From: Thalassoroseus pseudoceratinae
Lineage (GTDB): Bacteria > Planctomycetota > Planctomycetia > Planctomycetales > Planctomycetaceae
Length of the DNA stretch: 64,000 nt
Reading direction: 5' to 3'
Assembly: GCF_011634775.1 (NCBI RefSeq)
Contig: NZ_JAALXT010000009.1
Span: 62,001 to 126,000 of the forward strand
Positions 36,920-45,963 of this stretch are shown piece after piece. Under the pieces are notes generated by a model, which searched no databases, was not told where the DNA came from, and saw only the letters and a program-made list of their open reading frames with translations. Positions within the stretch are counted from its first letter, which is position 1; each line of letters opens with the position of its first letter. The translations under genes and the position numbers were made by a program.

Positions 36920-36966
36920 TTGTTGAGTGAGAACAAAAAAAGACGAGCCTGTTGAGAAGCTGCCCC

Positions 36967-36992
36967 ACGGTATCTGGTGAACGAGATACCGT
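36967..36992. terminator. Convergent-gene hairpin
   Basis: ACGGTATCT (36967-36975) and AGATACCGT (36984-36992) form a perfect 9-bp stem with an 8-base loop. It lies between the stops of the decarboxylase (plus) and VOC (minus) genes, so it may end transcription from both sides. No U-tract is present on either side. Confidence 0.45.
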
Positions 36993-37002
36993 CGATTAAG
37001 AG

Positions 37003-37470
37003 TTATCCATCATAGGCGGCTTGAAGTTTCTCAATGTCGAACTTGATCATCTGACACATCGCATCGAAGACGCGTTTGCCGCGAGTTGGGTCGGCGTCGC
37101 CGATCATCTGTCCAATTGCTCGTGGGACGATTTGCCAGCGGACGCCAAACTTGTCTTTCAGCCAGCCACACGCCATCTCCTCGCCGCCTTCAAGCAGTTG
37201 GCCCCACAGTTCGTCAATCTCCTCTTGAGTTTCGCAACTGATGGCCAACGAGAACGCCTCGGTAAACTTCCAGTCCGGCTGCCCTGTGTTCAATGCCACG
37301 AATGTCAGTCCGGCCAACTCGAATTCCACCGTCATGACATCACTCGTATGGGGATTCTCGATCACTCGAAGAATCTTCGACTCGGGCAGGATCGACACAT
37401 AGAATTCAGCCGCGTCTTTGGCTTCGTGATTGAATCCGAGGAACGGAGTGATTTTATTTTGGAATTGCAT
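37003..37470 (-). CDS. VOC family protein, PhnB-like
   Basis: 155 residues from ATG 37470; the frame is open to a GTG at 37512. It is a PhnB/3-dmu-9_3-mt type glyoxalase-fold protein: ITPFLGFNHEAKDAAEFYVSI, VMTVEFELAGLTFVALNTG, EEIDELWGQLLEGGEE and CGWLKDKFGVRWQIVPRAI are typical. Such proteins occur with YCII proteins and ECF sigma factors, and no enzymatic activity is agreed. It is the last gene of the ECF42-associated operon, 23 bases between stop and the preceding gene's end when the longer frame is counted. Confidence 0.9.
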   Translation of the reverse strand: MQFQNKITPFLGFNHEAKDAAEFYVSILPESKILRVIENPHTSDVMTVEFELAGLTFVALNTGQPDWKFTEAFSLAISCETQEEIDELWGQLLEGGEEMACGWLKDKFGVRWQIVPRAIGQMIGDADPTRGKRVFDAMCQMIKFDIEKLQAAYDG

Positions 37471-37535
37471 GTCGCGAAATTCTTGAGAGAGGGTGATCAG
37501 AACACGATTCACAATCGCACTGAGATGGGCGTGGC

Positions 37536-38108
37536 TTATTTATCTTCGGGTTTCTTCCGTCGAGACGTGCCTGTCATGAATGGAACCCATTTGCCATCGT
37601 CGTTCAGCATGGAAGATGTTACGATCATGACGTCCGGCGACTGAAATTCGTAAGAGTCGCGGAACTTATTGAGCTTGCCATCAGCAAAGATATTGGGGCC
37701 GACCGCTTCGAGTGTGATTTTCTTGCCGGTTTCGTCAACGGTGCCCTCGTAGATCCAGATGTGGTTTGTCATCGAATCGACCCACGTTCCAACGTACTTC
37801 TTTTTGTCGGGATCATAGCCAATGGTCTGCAAGCCCTTCCCCGTCATTCCTTGCGAAGTGCTCTTCATTTCGTTGACCACCCAAAACTCGCCAATCATGC
37901 GAGCCTGCATCGTGCCGCTGCATTCGATCGGCTGTTGGTCTGGGCCCATCGTTGCTTTGGACGTCATTGACCATTCTCCAACAAACTTCTTGAGCCATTG
38001 ATGCTCTTTCGTCGGGCCAGGGAACTCGGGTTGCTCTTGTGCGATGGCCGTTCCGCTAAGGAGTGTTAACATTGTCAGGGCGAACAGTGACTGTTTGGTT
38101 GGCATCAT
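37536..38108 (-). CDS. Exported DUF1579 family protein
   Basis: 190 residues with a clear signal peptide (SLFALTMLTLLSGTAIA). The DUF1579 features are HQWLKKFVGEWSMTSKATMG, ARMIGEFWVVNEMKS, LQTIGYDPDKKKYVGTWVDSM and IYEGTVDETGKKITLE. The family looks like a small lipocalin-like beta barrel; function unknown. GAGGAC lies about 8 bases before the ATG. It is embedded between a YCII gene and a VOC gene in a tight operon, 42 bases after the upstream stop. Confidence 0.88.
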   Translation of the reverse strand: MMPTKQSLFALTMLTLLSGTAIAQEQPEFPGPTKEHQWLKKFVGEWSMTSKATMGPDQQPIECSGTMQARMIGEFWVVNEMKSTSQGMTGKGLQTIGYDPDKKKYVGTWVDSMTNHIWIYEGTVDETGKKITLEAVGPNIFADGKLNKFRDSYEFQSPDVMIVTSSMLNDDGKWVPFMTGTSRRKKPEDK

Positions 38109-38150
38109 TATTGAAGTCCTCTTTTCAATGGAGAATTCGGCGTTGCTTGA

Positions 38151-38969
38151 TCACGCATTGATGGAATCGTTTTGAGTAGCGTTTGACTCAGCAGTGGTTG
38201 TGAGTTCGGTCTCTGTCGGCGGCTGTTCCGGTAATGGAAACAGGGGGCGGATTTCTGTCGTTCCTCGCCGTGTTCCGGGAATGCGGGCGGCGATTGCGAT
38301 CGCTTCGTCTAAGTTGGCGACACGGATCAGAAAATAGCCGGCTAGTTGTTCTTTTGTCTCCGGAAATGGACCATCGACAACAACTTGGTCTCCCTTCCGG
38401 ACCCGCACGCTCTTCGCAGTTGCTGGTGACTGTAGTGGAGCAGCTGCCATGTATTGTCCGTCTGCATCGAGTTGATGACATAGCTCAATCGATTCCGCCA
38501 ACGCACGTGCATGTTCTTCAGGCGGCCAAACGCCTTCTTGAGAGTATATTAGCAGAATATAGTCTTTGGTTGTGTTTCCGTCGGTGGTCGCCAGCGAGTT
38601 GTTGTCCCCCTTTGGAAGTGCCAAGGAATCGGGCAGTGGTAGCAACGGTCGAACTTCAACTGTCCCCTTCTTTGCCGGTGGGAGTCGGCTAGCGATTGCA
38701 ATTGCCTCGTCTTCACTGGAAACGTCGATGACGTAATAACCGCCAAGCTGTTCGGTGGTCTCCGCGAAAGGGCCGTCCGTCACCTGACGTTGCCCATCGC
38801 GAACTTGCACACAGGTTGCAGTCGTGACCGAGTGCAGAGGTGACGAAGCGATCCACTTTCCCTCGGCATCGAGTTCGTCGCAGATACGCATCGATTCCAG
38901 CATACATTCTGTACGCTCATTTTCCGTCCAGCAATCCTCGGCTCCGTAGATCAGCAGCATGTATTTCAT
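38151..38969 (-). CDS. Tandem YCII (DGPF) domain protein
   Basis: 272 residues with two YCII/DGPF domains. The first spans about 1-110 (MKYMLLIYGAEDCW, TDGPFAETTEQLGGYYVIDV, EVRPLLPLP) and the second about 133-245 (DYILLIYSQEGVWPP, VDGPFPETKEQLAGYFLIRV, EIRPLFPLP). A low-complexity Thr/Asn-rich tail follows. The DGPF motif and the YCII fold are typical of proteins encoded with ECF42 sigma factors. The biochemical role is unknown. GGAG lies 9 bases upstream of the ATG. Confidence 0.93.
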   Translation of the reverse strand: MKYMLLIYGAEDCWTENERTECMLESMRICDELDAEGKWIASSPLHSVTTATCVQVRDGQRQVTDGPFAETTEQLGGYYVIDVSSEDEAIAIASRLPPAKKGTVEVRPLLPLPDSLALPKGDNNSLATTDGNTTKDYILLIYSQEGVWPPEEHARALAESIELCHQLDADGQYMAAAPLQSPATAKSVRVRKGDQVVVDGPFPETKEQLAGYFLIRVANLDEAIAIAARIPGTRRGTTEIRPLFPLPEQPPTETELTTTAESNATQNDSINA

Positions 38970-39032
38970 CAGCGTTTGCTCCGGTTGGTAGTTGTGACCC
39001 GACTCAGTATTATGTCCGAGAGTTCTTGATTG

Positions 39033-39878
39033 CTAGCAACTGTTTTCACCGCAAACCATTACCATCCAGCCAATGCCGAATTTGTCGGTGAGCATTCCAT
39101 AATGCGGGGACCAGAAGGTCTCGCTCAGCGGCATGTCGACCTTGCCCCCTTTGGCGAGTGCATCGAACACGCGGTCGGCATCTGCTCTAGAGGGGACGGT
39201 CAAAGCAAGCCGGAAGGCACCGAACTGCGGCACGTCTGCCGGATGGTCCGACGCCATCACAGTTGTCTGACCGATTGTAAATGCACAGTGCATGACCTTG
39301 TCTTCGAAGCCAGGCGGAATCATATCTTGTGGCATCGGTTCGGGGCTTTCGTTGAAACGCATCACCATTCCAATTTTCGCACCGACGGCCGTCTTGTAGA
39401 ACTCCAACGCCTCCTCGCAGCGTCCGTTGAAAAATAAATAGGTTTGAACCGTCGCCGCTCGCATGGCGATGTCGGTTTGCAATTGGTTCTCTTGCTCACG
39501 GAGTTCTGGTGTCAGTTCTTCACCGAAGTCGGCCGACTCAAACAGAGGACGAATTTCGATATCCGAATCTTCCATCATCGGATTGGGGCAACGCTTGGCC
39601 CAATCGATCGCCTCCTGCATCGACTCGACTTCCCACAACCAGTACCCCGCAATCAATTCCTTCGTCTCCGCGAAGGGACCATCGTGAACTGTCCGTCCGG
39701 AGCCGCTGAAGTGCACTCGAACGCCCTCGGAACTCGGCTTGAGTCCGTCGCCGGCCTGCATAATGCCCGCTTCGACCAACTCCTCGTTGAATTGGCCCAT
39801 CTCGGTTAGCAACTGCTCACTCGGCATCTCCCCCGCTTCGGAACTGGGGGATGCTTTCACGATCACCATCACTCTCAT
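39033..39878 (-). CDS. YCII-VOC fusion protein
   Basis: 281 residues. Residues about 1-115 are a YCII domain (MRVMVIVKASPSSE, VHDGPFAETKELIAGYWLWEV, EIRPLF). A linker with an acidic helix follows, then a PhnB-like VOC domain at about 140-278 (VQTYLFFNGRCEEALEFYKTAVG, VMHCAFTIGQTTVMASD, YGMLTDKFGIGWMVMV). Fusion of the two families that are usually neighbours in ECF42 regulons supports a shared function. GAGGAC lies 8 bases before the ATG. Confidence 0.92.
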   Translation of the reverse strand: MRVMVIVKASPSSEAGEMPSEQLLTEMGQFNEELVEAGIMQAGDGLKPSSEGVRVHFSGSGRTVHDGPFAETKELIAGYWLWEVESMQEAIDWAKRCPNPMMEDSDIEIRPLFESADFGEELTPELREQENQLQTDIAMRAATVQTYLFFNGRCEEALEFYKTAVGAKIGMVMRFNESPEPMPQDMIPPGFEDKVMHCAFTIGQTTVMASDHPADVPQFGAFRLALTVPSRADADRVFDALAKGGKVDMPLSETFWSPHYGMLTDKFGIGWMVMVCGENSC

Positions 39879-39938
39879 AGGAATTGTCCTCGTCGATTCG
39901 GAGTTTTGTTATTGTGGTCACGTTCCTGCTTGCTGGGT

Positions 39939-40343
39939 TTACGACTGGATGGCTGCAGGATCCATCCAGAACAACTCCCAGACATGGCCATCCGGATCGC
40001 CGATTGCTCGGCTGTACATGAAGCCGTGATCTTGCGACCGATTGATGTCGGAAGTTCCTCCATTCTCGTTTGCAAGCCTATTGAGATTGTCGACGTTTTC
40101 GCGATTCTCGCAGGTGAGTGCTAGCATCACTTCACTCGAGTTGGTGGGTGGAATCGGACGCTCTGTGAATGTCCGCCACTTTTCATGCGTCAGCAGCATG
40201 ACGTAAATTGCGTCGCTCCAAACCATGCAAGCGGCTGTTTCATCAGAGAATTGGGGATTGTTCTGAAATCCCAACACCTCGTAAAACGTCTTCGATTTCT
40301 GCAGGTCGATCACAGGAAGATTGACGAAAATGCTTTTGCTCAT
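39939..40343 (-). CDS. VOC family protein (glyoxalase-like)
   Basis: 134 residues from ATG 40343, preceded by GGAA; the frame remains open into the upstream gene but that part is not family-like. It begins SIFVNLPVIDLQKSKTFYEVLG and ends DHGFMYSRAIGDPDGHVWELFWMDP, the usual single-repeat pair of a VOC/bleomycin-resistance-like fold with potential metal ligands (His, Glu). Substrate is unknown. It sits between two YCII fusion genes in the ECF42-linked operon. Confidence 0.9.
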   Translation of the reverse strand: MSKSIFVNLPVIDLQKSKTFYEVLGFQNNPQFSDETAACMVWSDAIYVMLLTHEKWRTFTERPIPPTNSSEVMLALTCENRENVDNLNRLANENGGTSDINRSQDHGFMYSRAIGDPDGHVWELFWMDPAAIQS

Positions 40344-40380
40344 GAATGACTTCCAGAAGATTGATGATTGTCGGTAAGAC

Positions 40381-41286
40381 TTACGCAAACGGCTTGCGTC
40401 CCAAAACTCGTCGCGTGTCGGCCAACTGCCCCCGATGCGACATTTCGTGCATGGAGATAAACAGAAATAGCTTGCCGATAGTTTGAAACGACGGGTCGTC
40501 CCGCACGCTGTCCCAGACGGCGGGCGGTGGCTCATTCAGACCGGTCTCGATCACTGTTTCGAGAAGTCCGAGTGCCGTTTGATGGGTTGCGTCATACGCT
40601 TGCAAAATTTCCGCATAATCGGGATAGCTCGCTGCGTCGGGTCGGGGTTGGGTTCCACCAGCAAAGTGATCTTTCCAGTGCTCATAGGGACTTGCTTCGC
40701 CGCTGATCATCGCCAGCAGCCCCGCGCTGGAATACACCAGATGCCCCATGATCCAAACCGGATGATTTCCCGGGGTCGGAGTTGGAGACGTCATCGGTGC
40801 GTCGGCTAAGTCGTCCGCGAGTGGCTTAATCCATTTATAGCTGAACTCCAAAGCCTCCCGAAGCATTTGACTTGACGGCTGTTCGATCTGCTCAATGTTC
40901 CGAACGGCGGCCGCTTGTCGCTCCGCAGCCATTGCATTGATCTGCTCGTCGGCGGCTCGAATCTCGAACGGTCCGATGGTGACGCCTGGATGCTTCGACA
41001 TCAGAGCAATAGCGTGATTCAAATCACGTGCTTCCAACAGCAGAATTCCGCCGAGAGCCTCTTTCGTTTCCGCGTACGGCCCGTCCGTGATGTCAACGAA
41101 TCCATTCTTCGTCCGCAGTGTTACTGCTTCGTGAGCCGAACCAAGGGCCTCGCCGCCGAGCATATGCCCACCCGCTCTCAACTCATCATCGAAGTCAAAA
41201 CACTTTGATATCAGCTGCTGCCGTTCCACCTCGGATTTGCCTTCCCAGCTCGACTCATCAACGTATCCCAGGCAAATAAATCTCAT
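40381..41286 (-). CDS. YCII-DinB_2 fusion protein
   Basis: 301 residues. An N-terminal YCII domain ([41 protein letters not shown]) is joined to a DinB-like four-helix domain (about 140-300). The DinB metal-site histidines are in [12 protein letters not shown] and [14 protein letters not shown]. DinB_2/YfiT proteins include thiol-dependent S-transferases, so a thiol-linked detoxification role is possible. It is the first gene after the candidate ECF42 promoter and probably heads the six-gene operon. The gap to the next gene is only 37 bases. Confidence 0.9.
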   Translation of the reverse strand: MRFICLGYVDESSWEGKSEVERQQLISKCFDFDDELRAGGHMLGGEALGSAHEAVTLRTKNGFVDITDGPYAETKEALGGILLLEARDLNHAIALMSKHPGVTIGPFEIRAADEQINAMAAERQAAAVRNIEQIEQPSSQMLREALEFSYKWIKPLADDLADAPMTSPTPTPGNHPVWIMGHLVYSSAGLLAMISGEASPYEHWKDHFAGGTQPRPDAASYPDYAEILQAYDATHQTALGLLETVIETGLNEPPPAVWDSVRDDPSFQTIGKLFLFISMHEMSHRGQLADTRRVLGRKPFA

Positions 41287-41354
41287 TGCGGTTCCCAGCG
41301 TTTGTGACGTAATGCGTCGGTTGCCTCACTGAGTTGAACCGACTTTCATGAAGT

Positions 41355-41382
41355 GGTCGAACGAAGCTGACTGCAATCGACA
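41355..41382 (-). promoter_or_regulatory. Candidate ECF42-dependent promoter
   Basis: On the minus strand TGTCGA (41382-41377) is followed after 17 bases by CGACC (41359-41355), 69 bases before the YCII-DinB start. From memory, promoters reported for the ECF42 group carry TGTCGA at -35 and a CGA-type -10. The site is the only such pair I saw in the gap between the sigma gene and its neighbours. Confidence 0.5.
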
Positions 41383-41418
41383 CCCGCTGTCAAAAAAATT
41401 TGCGGAATTATCCAACAC

Positions 41419-41454
41419 ACTCCATAAGCCGCTGACGGCTAATGACTTATGAGT
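41419..41454. repeat. Nested inverted repeat between sigma gene and operon
   Basis: ACTCCATAAG and CTTATGAGT bracket an inner AGCCG-ctga-CGGCT hairpin. It lies between the sigma factor stop and the candidate promoter. It may end the sigma transcript or be an operator; no U-tract directly follows. Confidence 0.3.
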
Positions 41455-41490
41455 TAGCCAATCAATCCCCACGCTTTCGTAAAAGCGGTT

Positions 41491-42735
41491 TCAGGGGGTG
41501 GCCGATAGTTCCGCTAAACGATGGGACAGGAACCGCCGTTCTGGTTCTTGGTCGGTGAGCGTGAGGGCGGTTTTGTACGCGTCGATTGCCTCTGGAATCT
41601 GACCGAGTCGACGTAGAAGGTCGGCTCGTGCCGCATGGGCGAGGTGGTACCGCACCAATTCGCCACGGGCGAGAATTGTATCAATCACCTCCAAACCGGC
41701 GGCGGGCCCACGCTGCATGGCGACAGCCACGGCCCGATTCAATTCGACAACCGGCGAGGCATGGACTCGCAACAGGACATCGTAAAGGGCAACAATTTGA
41801 GACCAGTCGGTCGCTTCTGCAGAAGCGGCATCTGCATGCACGGCCGATATCGCCGCCTGAATCGTGTAGACCCCAATCCGGCCGGAACGGAGAGACCGTT
41901 CGACAAGTTGCTGTCCTTCAGCGATCAATTCCTGATCCCACTGTGAGCGGTCTTGATCTTCCAGCAGAATGATATCCCCCTGATCCGACATCCTGGCAGT
42001 ACGGCGGGACTCATGCAGTAACATCAGGGCCAGGAGTCCAATTACTTCCGGATCAGGTAGCAGTTCCGAAATCAGCCGGGCCAAGCGAATGGCTTCACTC
42101 GACAAGTCCGAGCGAGTCAGTGATGCACCGGCCGATGCCGAGTAGCCTTCGTTGAAGAACAGATAGATCACCGCGAGTACGGCATCCAGGCGATCGGGCA
42201 GATCGGCGTGCGACGGAATCACGAACGGAATCCCAGCGTCACGGATTTTGGCTTTGCCACGCACAATTCGTTGTGCCATTGTCGCGGGCGGCACGAGGAA
42301 GGCATGAGCAATCTCTTCCGTCGTCAATCCACATACTTCACGTAACGTAAGTGGCACCTGTACCTTGGGGTCAATCGCAGGATGGCAACAAGTGAAGATC
42401 AACCGGAGTCGATCGTCTTCGATGTCTTGCTCCTCACGCTGACGGTTCGCATCGCTGATGTCTTCCAGTCTCGCCAGAACTTCCCGCTGCCGTTCGGCGA
42501 ACCGGCTATGCCGTCGAATTGCGTCGATCGCTTTGAACCGCCCCGTGGAAATCAGCCATGCTCGTGGATTGGCGGGAATGCCATCCCGCTGCCACTGGTC
42601 GACTGCGGAAGCAAACGCCTCATGCATCGCCTCTTCGGCCAAGTCAAAATCGTTGAGCAACCGGACAAGCGTTGCAAACACACGGCGAGACTGTGTGCGA
42701 TAAATTTCGTCAATCGCGGCCGCTAGCTCACTCAT
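41491..42735 (-). CDS. ECF42-type RNA polymerase sigma factor with TPR-like C-terminus
   Basis: 414 residues, long for an ECF sigma. Residues about 1-85 form sigma region 2 ([41 protein letters not shown]), and about 110-170 region 4 ([46 protein letters not shown]). The rest is a helical DUF6596/TPR-like extension ([56 protein letters not shown]). This architecture defines the ECF42 group, which has no anti-sigma factor and is encoded with YCII/DGPF proteins. It lies 204 bases upstream of six such genes and probably activates them. The signal is unknown; the C-terminal domain is thought to be needed for activity. Confidence 0.93.
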   Translation of the reverse strand: MSELAAAIDEIYRTQSRRVFATLVRLLNDFDLAEEAMHEAFASAVDQWQRDGIPANPRAWLISTGRFKAIDAIRRHSRFAERQREVLARLEDISDANRQREEQDIEDDRLRLIFTCCHPAIDPKVQVPLTLREVCGLTTEEIAHAFLVPPATMAQRIVRGKAKIRDAGIPFVIPSHADLPDRLDAVLAVIYLFFNEGYSASAGASLTRSDLSSEAIRLARLISELLPDPEVIGLLALMLLHESRRTARMSDQGDIILLEDQDRSQWDQELIAEGQQLVERSLRSGRIGVYTIQAAISAVHADAASAEATDWSQIVALYDVLLRVHASPVVELNRAVAVAMQRGPAAGLEVIDTILARGELVRYHLAHAARADLLRRLGQIPEAIDAYKTALTLTDQEPERRFLSHRLAELSATP

Positions 42736-43288
42736 TTAGGGCAGTCCACACAAATCGTCCATGGGGATCGAGAAACAAGCATCGCTCGTGTTATGCTCAA
42801 CGGCATCAATCACAACTCGTCTCCGATGTTCAATCTTCAAACGAGGAGATTGTCCAGCCGGATTCATTCAAGTGATGAATCAGCCCCCTGAATAACGAAA
42901 ACATGGCCAAACTGTAAACGACAATCCCCAGCGAAGAACAACGGAGTCATAAACTGTTTGGGCAACAAACCCGCGACCTCAACGACAAGGACTCAGAGCC
43001 GACCATTCACGACGGGTAAATTCCCCCCTCGAATGTTTTACGTGGAAAATCGATCTCGGCTACAAAGGGTCAATCCAGAACTGGCAGAGATTGAGACTGT
43101 AGTCATCGAAGGAATCGTTGCGGACAACCATCGCAATTCAAAAGGGGCCTCTGTCAGAGGTTGTTGGATTCGAAGACCACGGCCCTATTGAACTCATTTG
43201 GGAATTGACTATGCGGGAATCAAACGCAGGTATTATGGGCAAATGCATGCAACTTGACTCTATCAATTTGTGCAAACGCGATTTCCGC
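42736..43288. other. Divergent intergenic region, sigma factor / hydrolase
   Basis: 553 bases between the sigma factor start and the chosen hydrolase start, or 475 bases if the hydrolase starts at 43211. It should hold promoters for both, and I could not identify them. No RNA gene or repeat was recognised. Confidence 0.4.
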
Positions 43289-45229
43289 ATGGCCCATATT
43301 GGGAACATGTTAGTGGTGTTCGTCATTGTTGGTTTTGTCATCACCGTTGATCTATGGGCTCAGGACAAGACGGATTACCGAGTCTTACCAGCCGACTTTA
43401 ATGCGGACAAAGAACAACAGATGATGCGGGCGTATCAGCGACCTCAAGTTCACGCTGCACTCGATACACGTCTGAAGGAATTGGAAGCCGCATTGGCTTC
43501 GCCAGATGCGATCGCAGCCTATCAGCGAAAACGGCAAGCGTATCTAACCCGCGTGTTTGGACCGCTGCCAGACCGTGGACCGCTGAACGCTCAAGTCATG
43601 AAGCGTCTCCAGCGTAACGACTACTTGATCGAGCACGTCTTGTTCGAAAGTCTCCCGGGTTTCTACGTGACCGCAAATCTTTACCGACCGGCGGGTGAGG
43701 GGCCATTTCCCGGCGTCTTGCTGCCATGCGGACATGCCGCCAACGGAAAAGCGTACACGAGTTATCAGAAAGCGAGCATTCTCCTCGCAAAAAACGGTTT
43801 TGTCGTGTTGTGTTTCGATCCGCTTGGGCAGGGCGAGCGACGTCAGTTGATTGGCAACGAGCCACATCAGATCATCAAGCCTGGCAACGAACATAATCCG
43901 ATTGGTGTCGCCCCCATCCTGCTAGGTCGATCAATCGCCGCGATGATGGTTTGGGATGGTATGCGGGCGATTGATTACCTCTGCAGTCGACCGGACGTCG
44001 ATGCTAAACGCATCGGTTGCACAGGGAACTCCGGTGGTGGGAATTTGACAAGCTACCTAATGGCATTTGATGAACGTATTGTCGCCGCTGCCCCGGGATG
44101 CTTCATGACAACGCATCGACGCAAGAACGAGTCTCCTGGTCCCGGAGACGCCGAACAAAACCTACACGCCCAGATCCGTGACGGTTTCGATCACCCCGAT
44201 TTCATTCTTTCGCGAGCGCCCAAACCCACGCTGATCCTCGCCGCCACACACGACTATGTCCCCATCGCAGGAACATGGGAAGCGTTTCGGCAGGCCAAGC
44301 GTGTGTATACGGTTCTGGGCCATCCGGAACGTGTCGAGATTCTCGAAACAAACGACAAGCACGGTTTTTCCAGACGCATGCGTGAAGGCATGGTTCGTTT
44401 CATGGCTCGCTGGTTACAGCATCGGCAGGTGGTAGTGTTTGAAGATGAGAATGTTCCGACCCTCAGCGAAGAAATGTTGCAGGTCACACCGCATGGGCAA
44501 GTTCGCTGGTTGCCGAACACGCGATCGGTATTCGACTTGTATACGGAGTCCGAGCGGAATCTCGCAGCGAAGCGTCCACCGCTTACTGCCAAGGTGGTAC
44601 GGACGGTGACCGGGATTCGATCTCTCGAAGATCTCCCAAGGCCACTCGTCAAAACCATTCACAGCAAGAATTCGGCTATCCCAAAGAAACTCATTATCCG
44701 TCCCGAGCCTGGGATCGTCCTTCCCGCACTATATTTTCCGGGCGGAAGTCATCAGCCGATTCTGATCGCGCCGGGGGACGGAATGAACTCCGCCGTTGAA
44801 CAGGCACGAGAATGGCATGATAAGGGGCATCCTGTTCTGATTGTCGAAGTTCGAGACACAGGCGAAACCAGCACTCGCAATTGGCGTTTCCCGGGCGCGG
44901 ATTCGTTCATTGGCCACATGCTGGGGCGTAGTTGGTTGACAATGCGTGCGGAGGATTTGCTAGTCAGTGCCCGATGGCTGGCTGAAACGACGCAGCAAGA
45001 ACCAACTACGATTCATGCTACCGGAGAAGCGGTGCCCGCCGCATTGCATGCGAGATACTTAGAACCAGACCTCATTGATGATGTGCAAACCGTCGGCGGG
45101 CTCACGTCGTGGCGAGAACTCATGACAAGTCGCCAAGGCTTTCGTCACATCCATCAAGTCGTCTATGGTGCACTGAAGTTTTACGACCTACCAGACCTAC
45201 AGAAACCATCAGCAAAAAAAGACCAATAA
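43289..45229 (+). CDS. Exported two-lobed alpha/beta hydrolase (acetyl xylan esterase-like)
   Basis: 646 residues from ATG 43289, chosen because it opens a signal-like segment (MLVVFVIVGFVITVDLWAQ). Other in-frame ATGs at 43211, 43235 and 43247 are possible, and none has a decisive ribosome-binding site. The first lobe is a dienelactone-hydrolase/acetyl-xylan-esterase-type fold with oxyanion HGxA-like CGHAANGKAY, nucleophile elbow GCTGNSGGGN, acid in ILAATHDYVPI and base in NDKHGFS. The second lobe (about 430-640) repeats the fold weakly (ILIAPGDGMNSAV, HPVLIVEVRDTGET) but its elbow position reads HATGEAVPA, without a serine, so it is probably inactive. Such proteins accompany planctomycete polysaccharide genes. 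Confidence 0.8.
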   Translation: MAHIGNMLVVFVIVGFVITVDLWAQDKTDYRVLPADFNADKEQQMMRAYQRPQVHAALDTRLKELEAALASPDAIAAYQRKRQAYLTRVFGPLPDRGPLNAQVMKRLQRNDYLIEHVLFESLPGFYVTANLYRPAGEGPFPGVLLPCGHAANGKAYTSYQKASILLAKNGFVVLCFDPLGQGERRQLIGNEPHQIIKPGNEHNPIGVAPILLGRSIAAMMVWDGMRAIDYLCSRPDVDAKRIGCTGNSGGGNLTSYLMAFDERIVAAAPGCFMTTHRRKNESPGPGDAEQNLHAQIRDGFDHPDFILSRAPKPTLILAATHDYVPIAGTWEAFRQAKRVYTVLGHPERVEILETNDKHGFSRRMREGMVRFMARWLQHRQVVVFEDENVPTLSEEMLQVTPHGQVRWLPNTRSVFDLYTESERNLAAKRPPLTAKVVRTVTGIRSLEDLPRPLVKTIHSKNSAIPKKLIIRPEPGIVLPALYFPGGSHQPILIAPGDGMNSAVEQAREWHDKGHPVLIVEVRDTGETSTRNWRFPGADSFIGHMLGRSWLTMRAEDLLVSARWLAETTQQEPTTIHATGEAVPAALHARYLEPDLIDDVQTVGGLTSWRELMTSRQGFRHIHQVVYGALKFYDLPDLQKPSAKKDQ

Positions 45230-45336
45230 CAAGTACCATGTGCCGGAACTGAGAACCACGTTATTTGTCGCTTTGTTCGATCTCTATTGAACACCATTGT
45301 TAATTCGATCGAGCTGGGCAATAGACACAATCGGTC

Positions 45337-45963
45337 TCAAGCCACCGGTTCGATCAGTTTGCGGTAGATGGCGAATTCCTCAAAGAGTTCTGCGATCGAT
45401 TGAGCTTCAATTTTTTCCATGATACGAGCGCGACGCATTTCCACCGCGCGTTCCGTGATTTCCAGCTTTGCAGCGATCGCTTTATTTGGCAGGCCGGCTC
45501 TGAGCAGTTCAAGCGTTTCATTCTCACGTTTCGTCAAACGTTCGAACTTCTTCACCAGTTGAGTTTGCTGTGAGCGAATTGATTGTCGCTGTAAGTCTCG
45601 ACTCAACGCTTCCTGGACTTTCGCCATCAGGTCTTCCGGCTGAAACGGCTTCTCAAGTAAATCGATTGCTCCGCGTTTCATAGCCGAAATCGCAATTGGC
45701 ACATCGGCAAACGCGGTCATCAGGATTGCCGGCAAAGCATCCTCGCCGGGGATTTGCATACGTTCGAGCAGTTCCAAGCCTGTCATGCCAGGCATTTGAT
45801 AATCGACGATCACACAGCCCATTAGCGCCGGACAATACTCATGCAAGAATTGATCAGCTCGCTCAAAGGCACACGTTTGCATCCCCGACGCTTGTAACAA
45901 ACATTCGAGAGACTCCCGCATGTCGATATCGTCATCAACAAGGTAGACAGTCGGCTCGTACAT
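45337..45963 (-). CDS. FixJ/NarL-type response regulator
   Basis: 208 residues from ATG 45963; a TTG at 45975 would add four. The receiver domain has the acidic pocket in YLVDDDID, phospho-acceptor Asp54 in VIVDYQMPG, Thr83 in LMTAF and Lys105 in LLEKPF. The C-terminal LuxR-type helix-turn-helix is LTKRENETLELLRAGLPNKAIAAKLEITERAVEMRRARI. The gene start overlaps the end of the sensor kinase gene by 29 bases, so the two are co-translated partners. It probably binds in the divergent gap before the NarK gene. Confidence 0.92.
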   Translation of the reverse strand: MYEPTVYLVDDDIDMRESLECLLQASGMQTCAFERADQFLHEYCPALMGCVIVDYQMPGMTGLELLERMQIPGEDALPAILMTAFADVPIAISAMKRGAIDLLEKPFQPEDLMAKVQEALSRDLQRQSIRSQQTQLVKKFERLTKRENETLELLRAGLPNKAIAAKLEITERAVEMRRARIMEKIEAQSIAELFEEFAIYRKLIEPVA

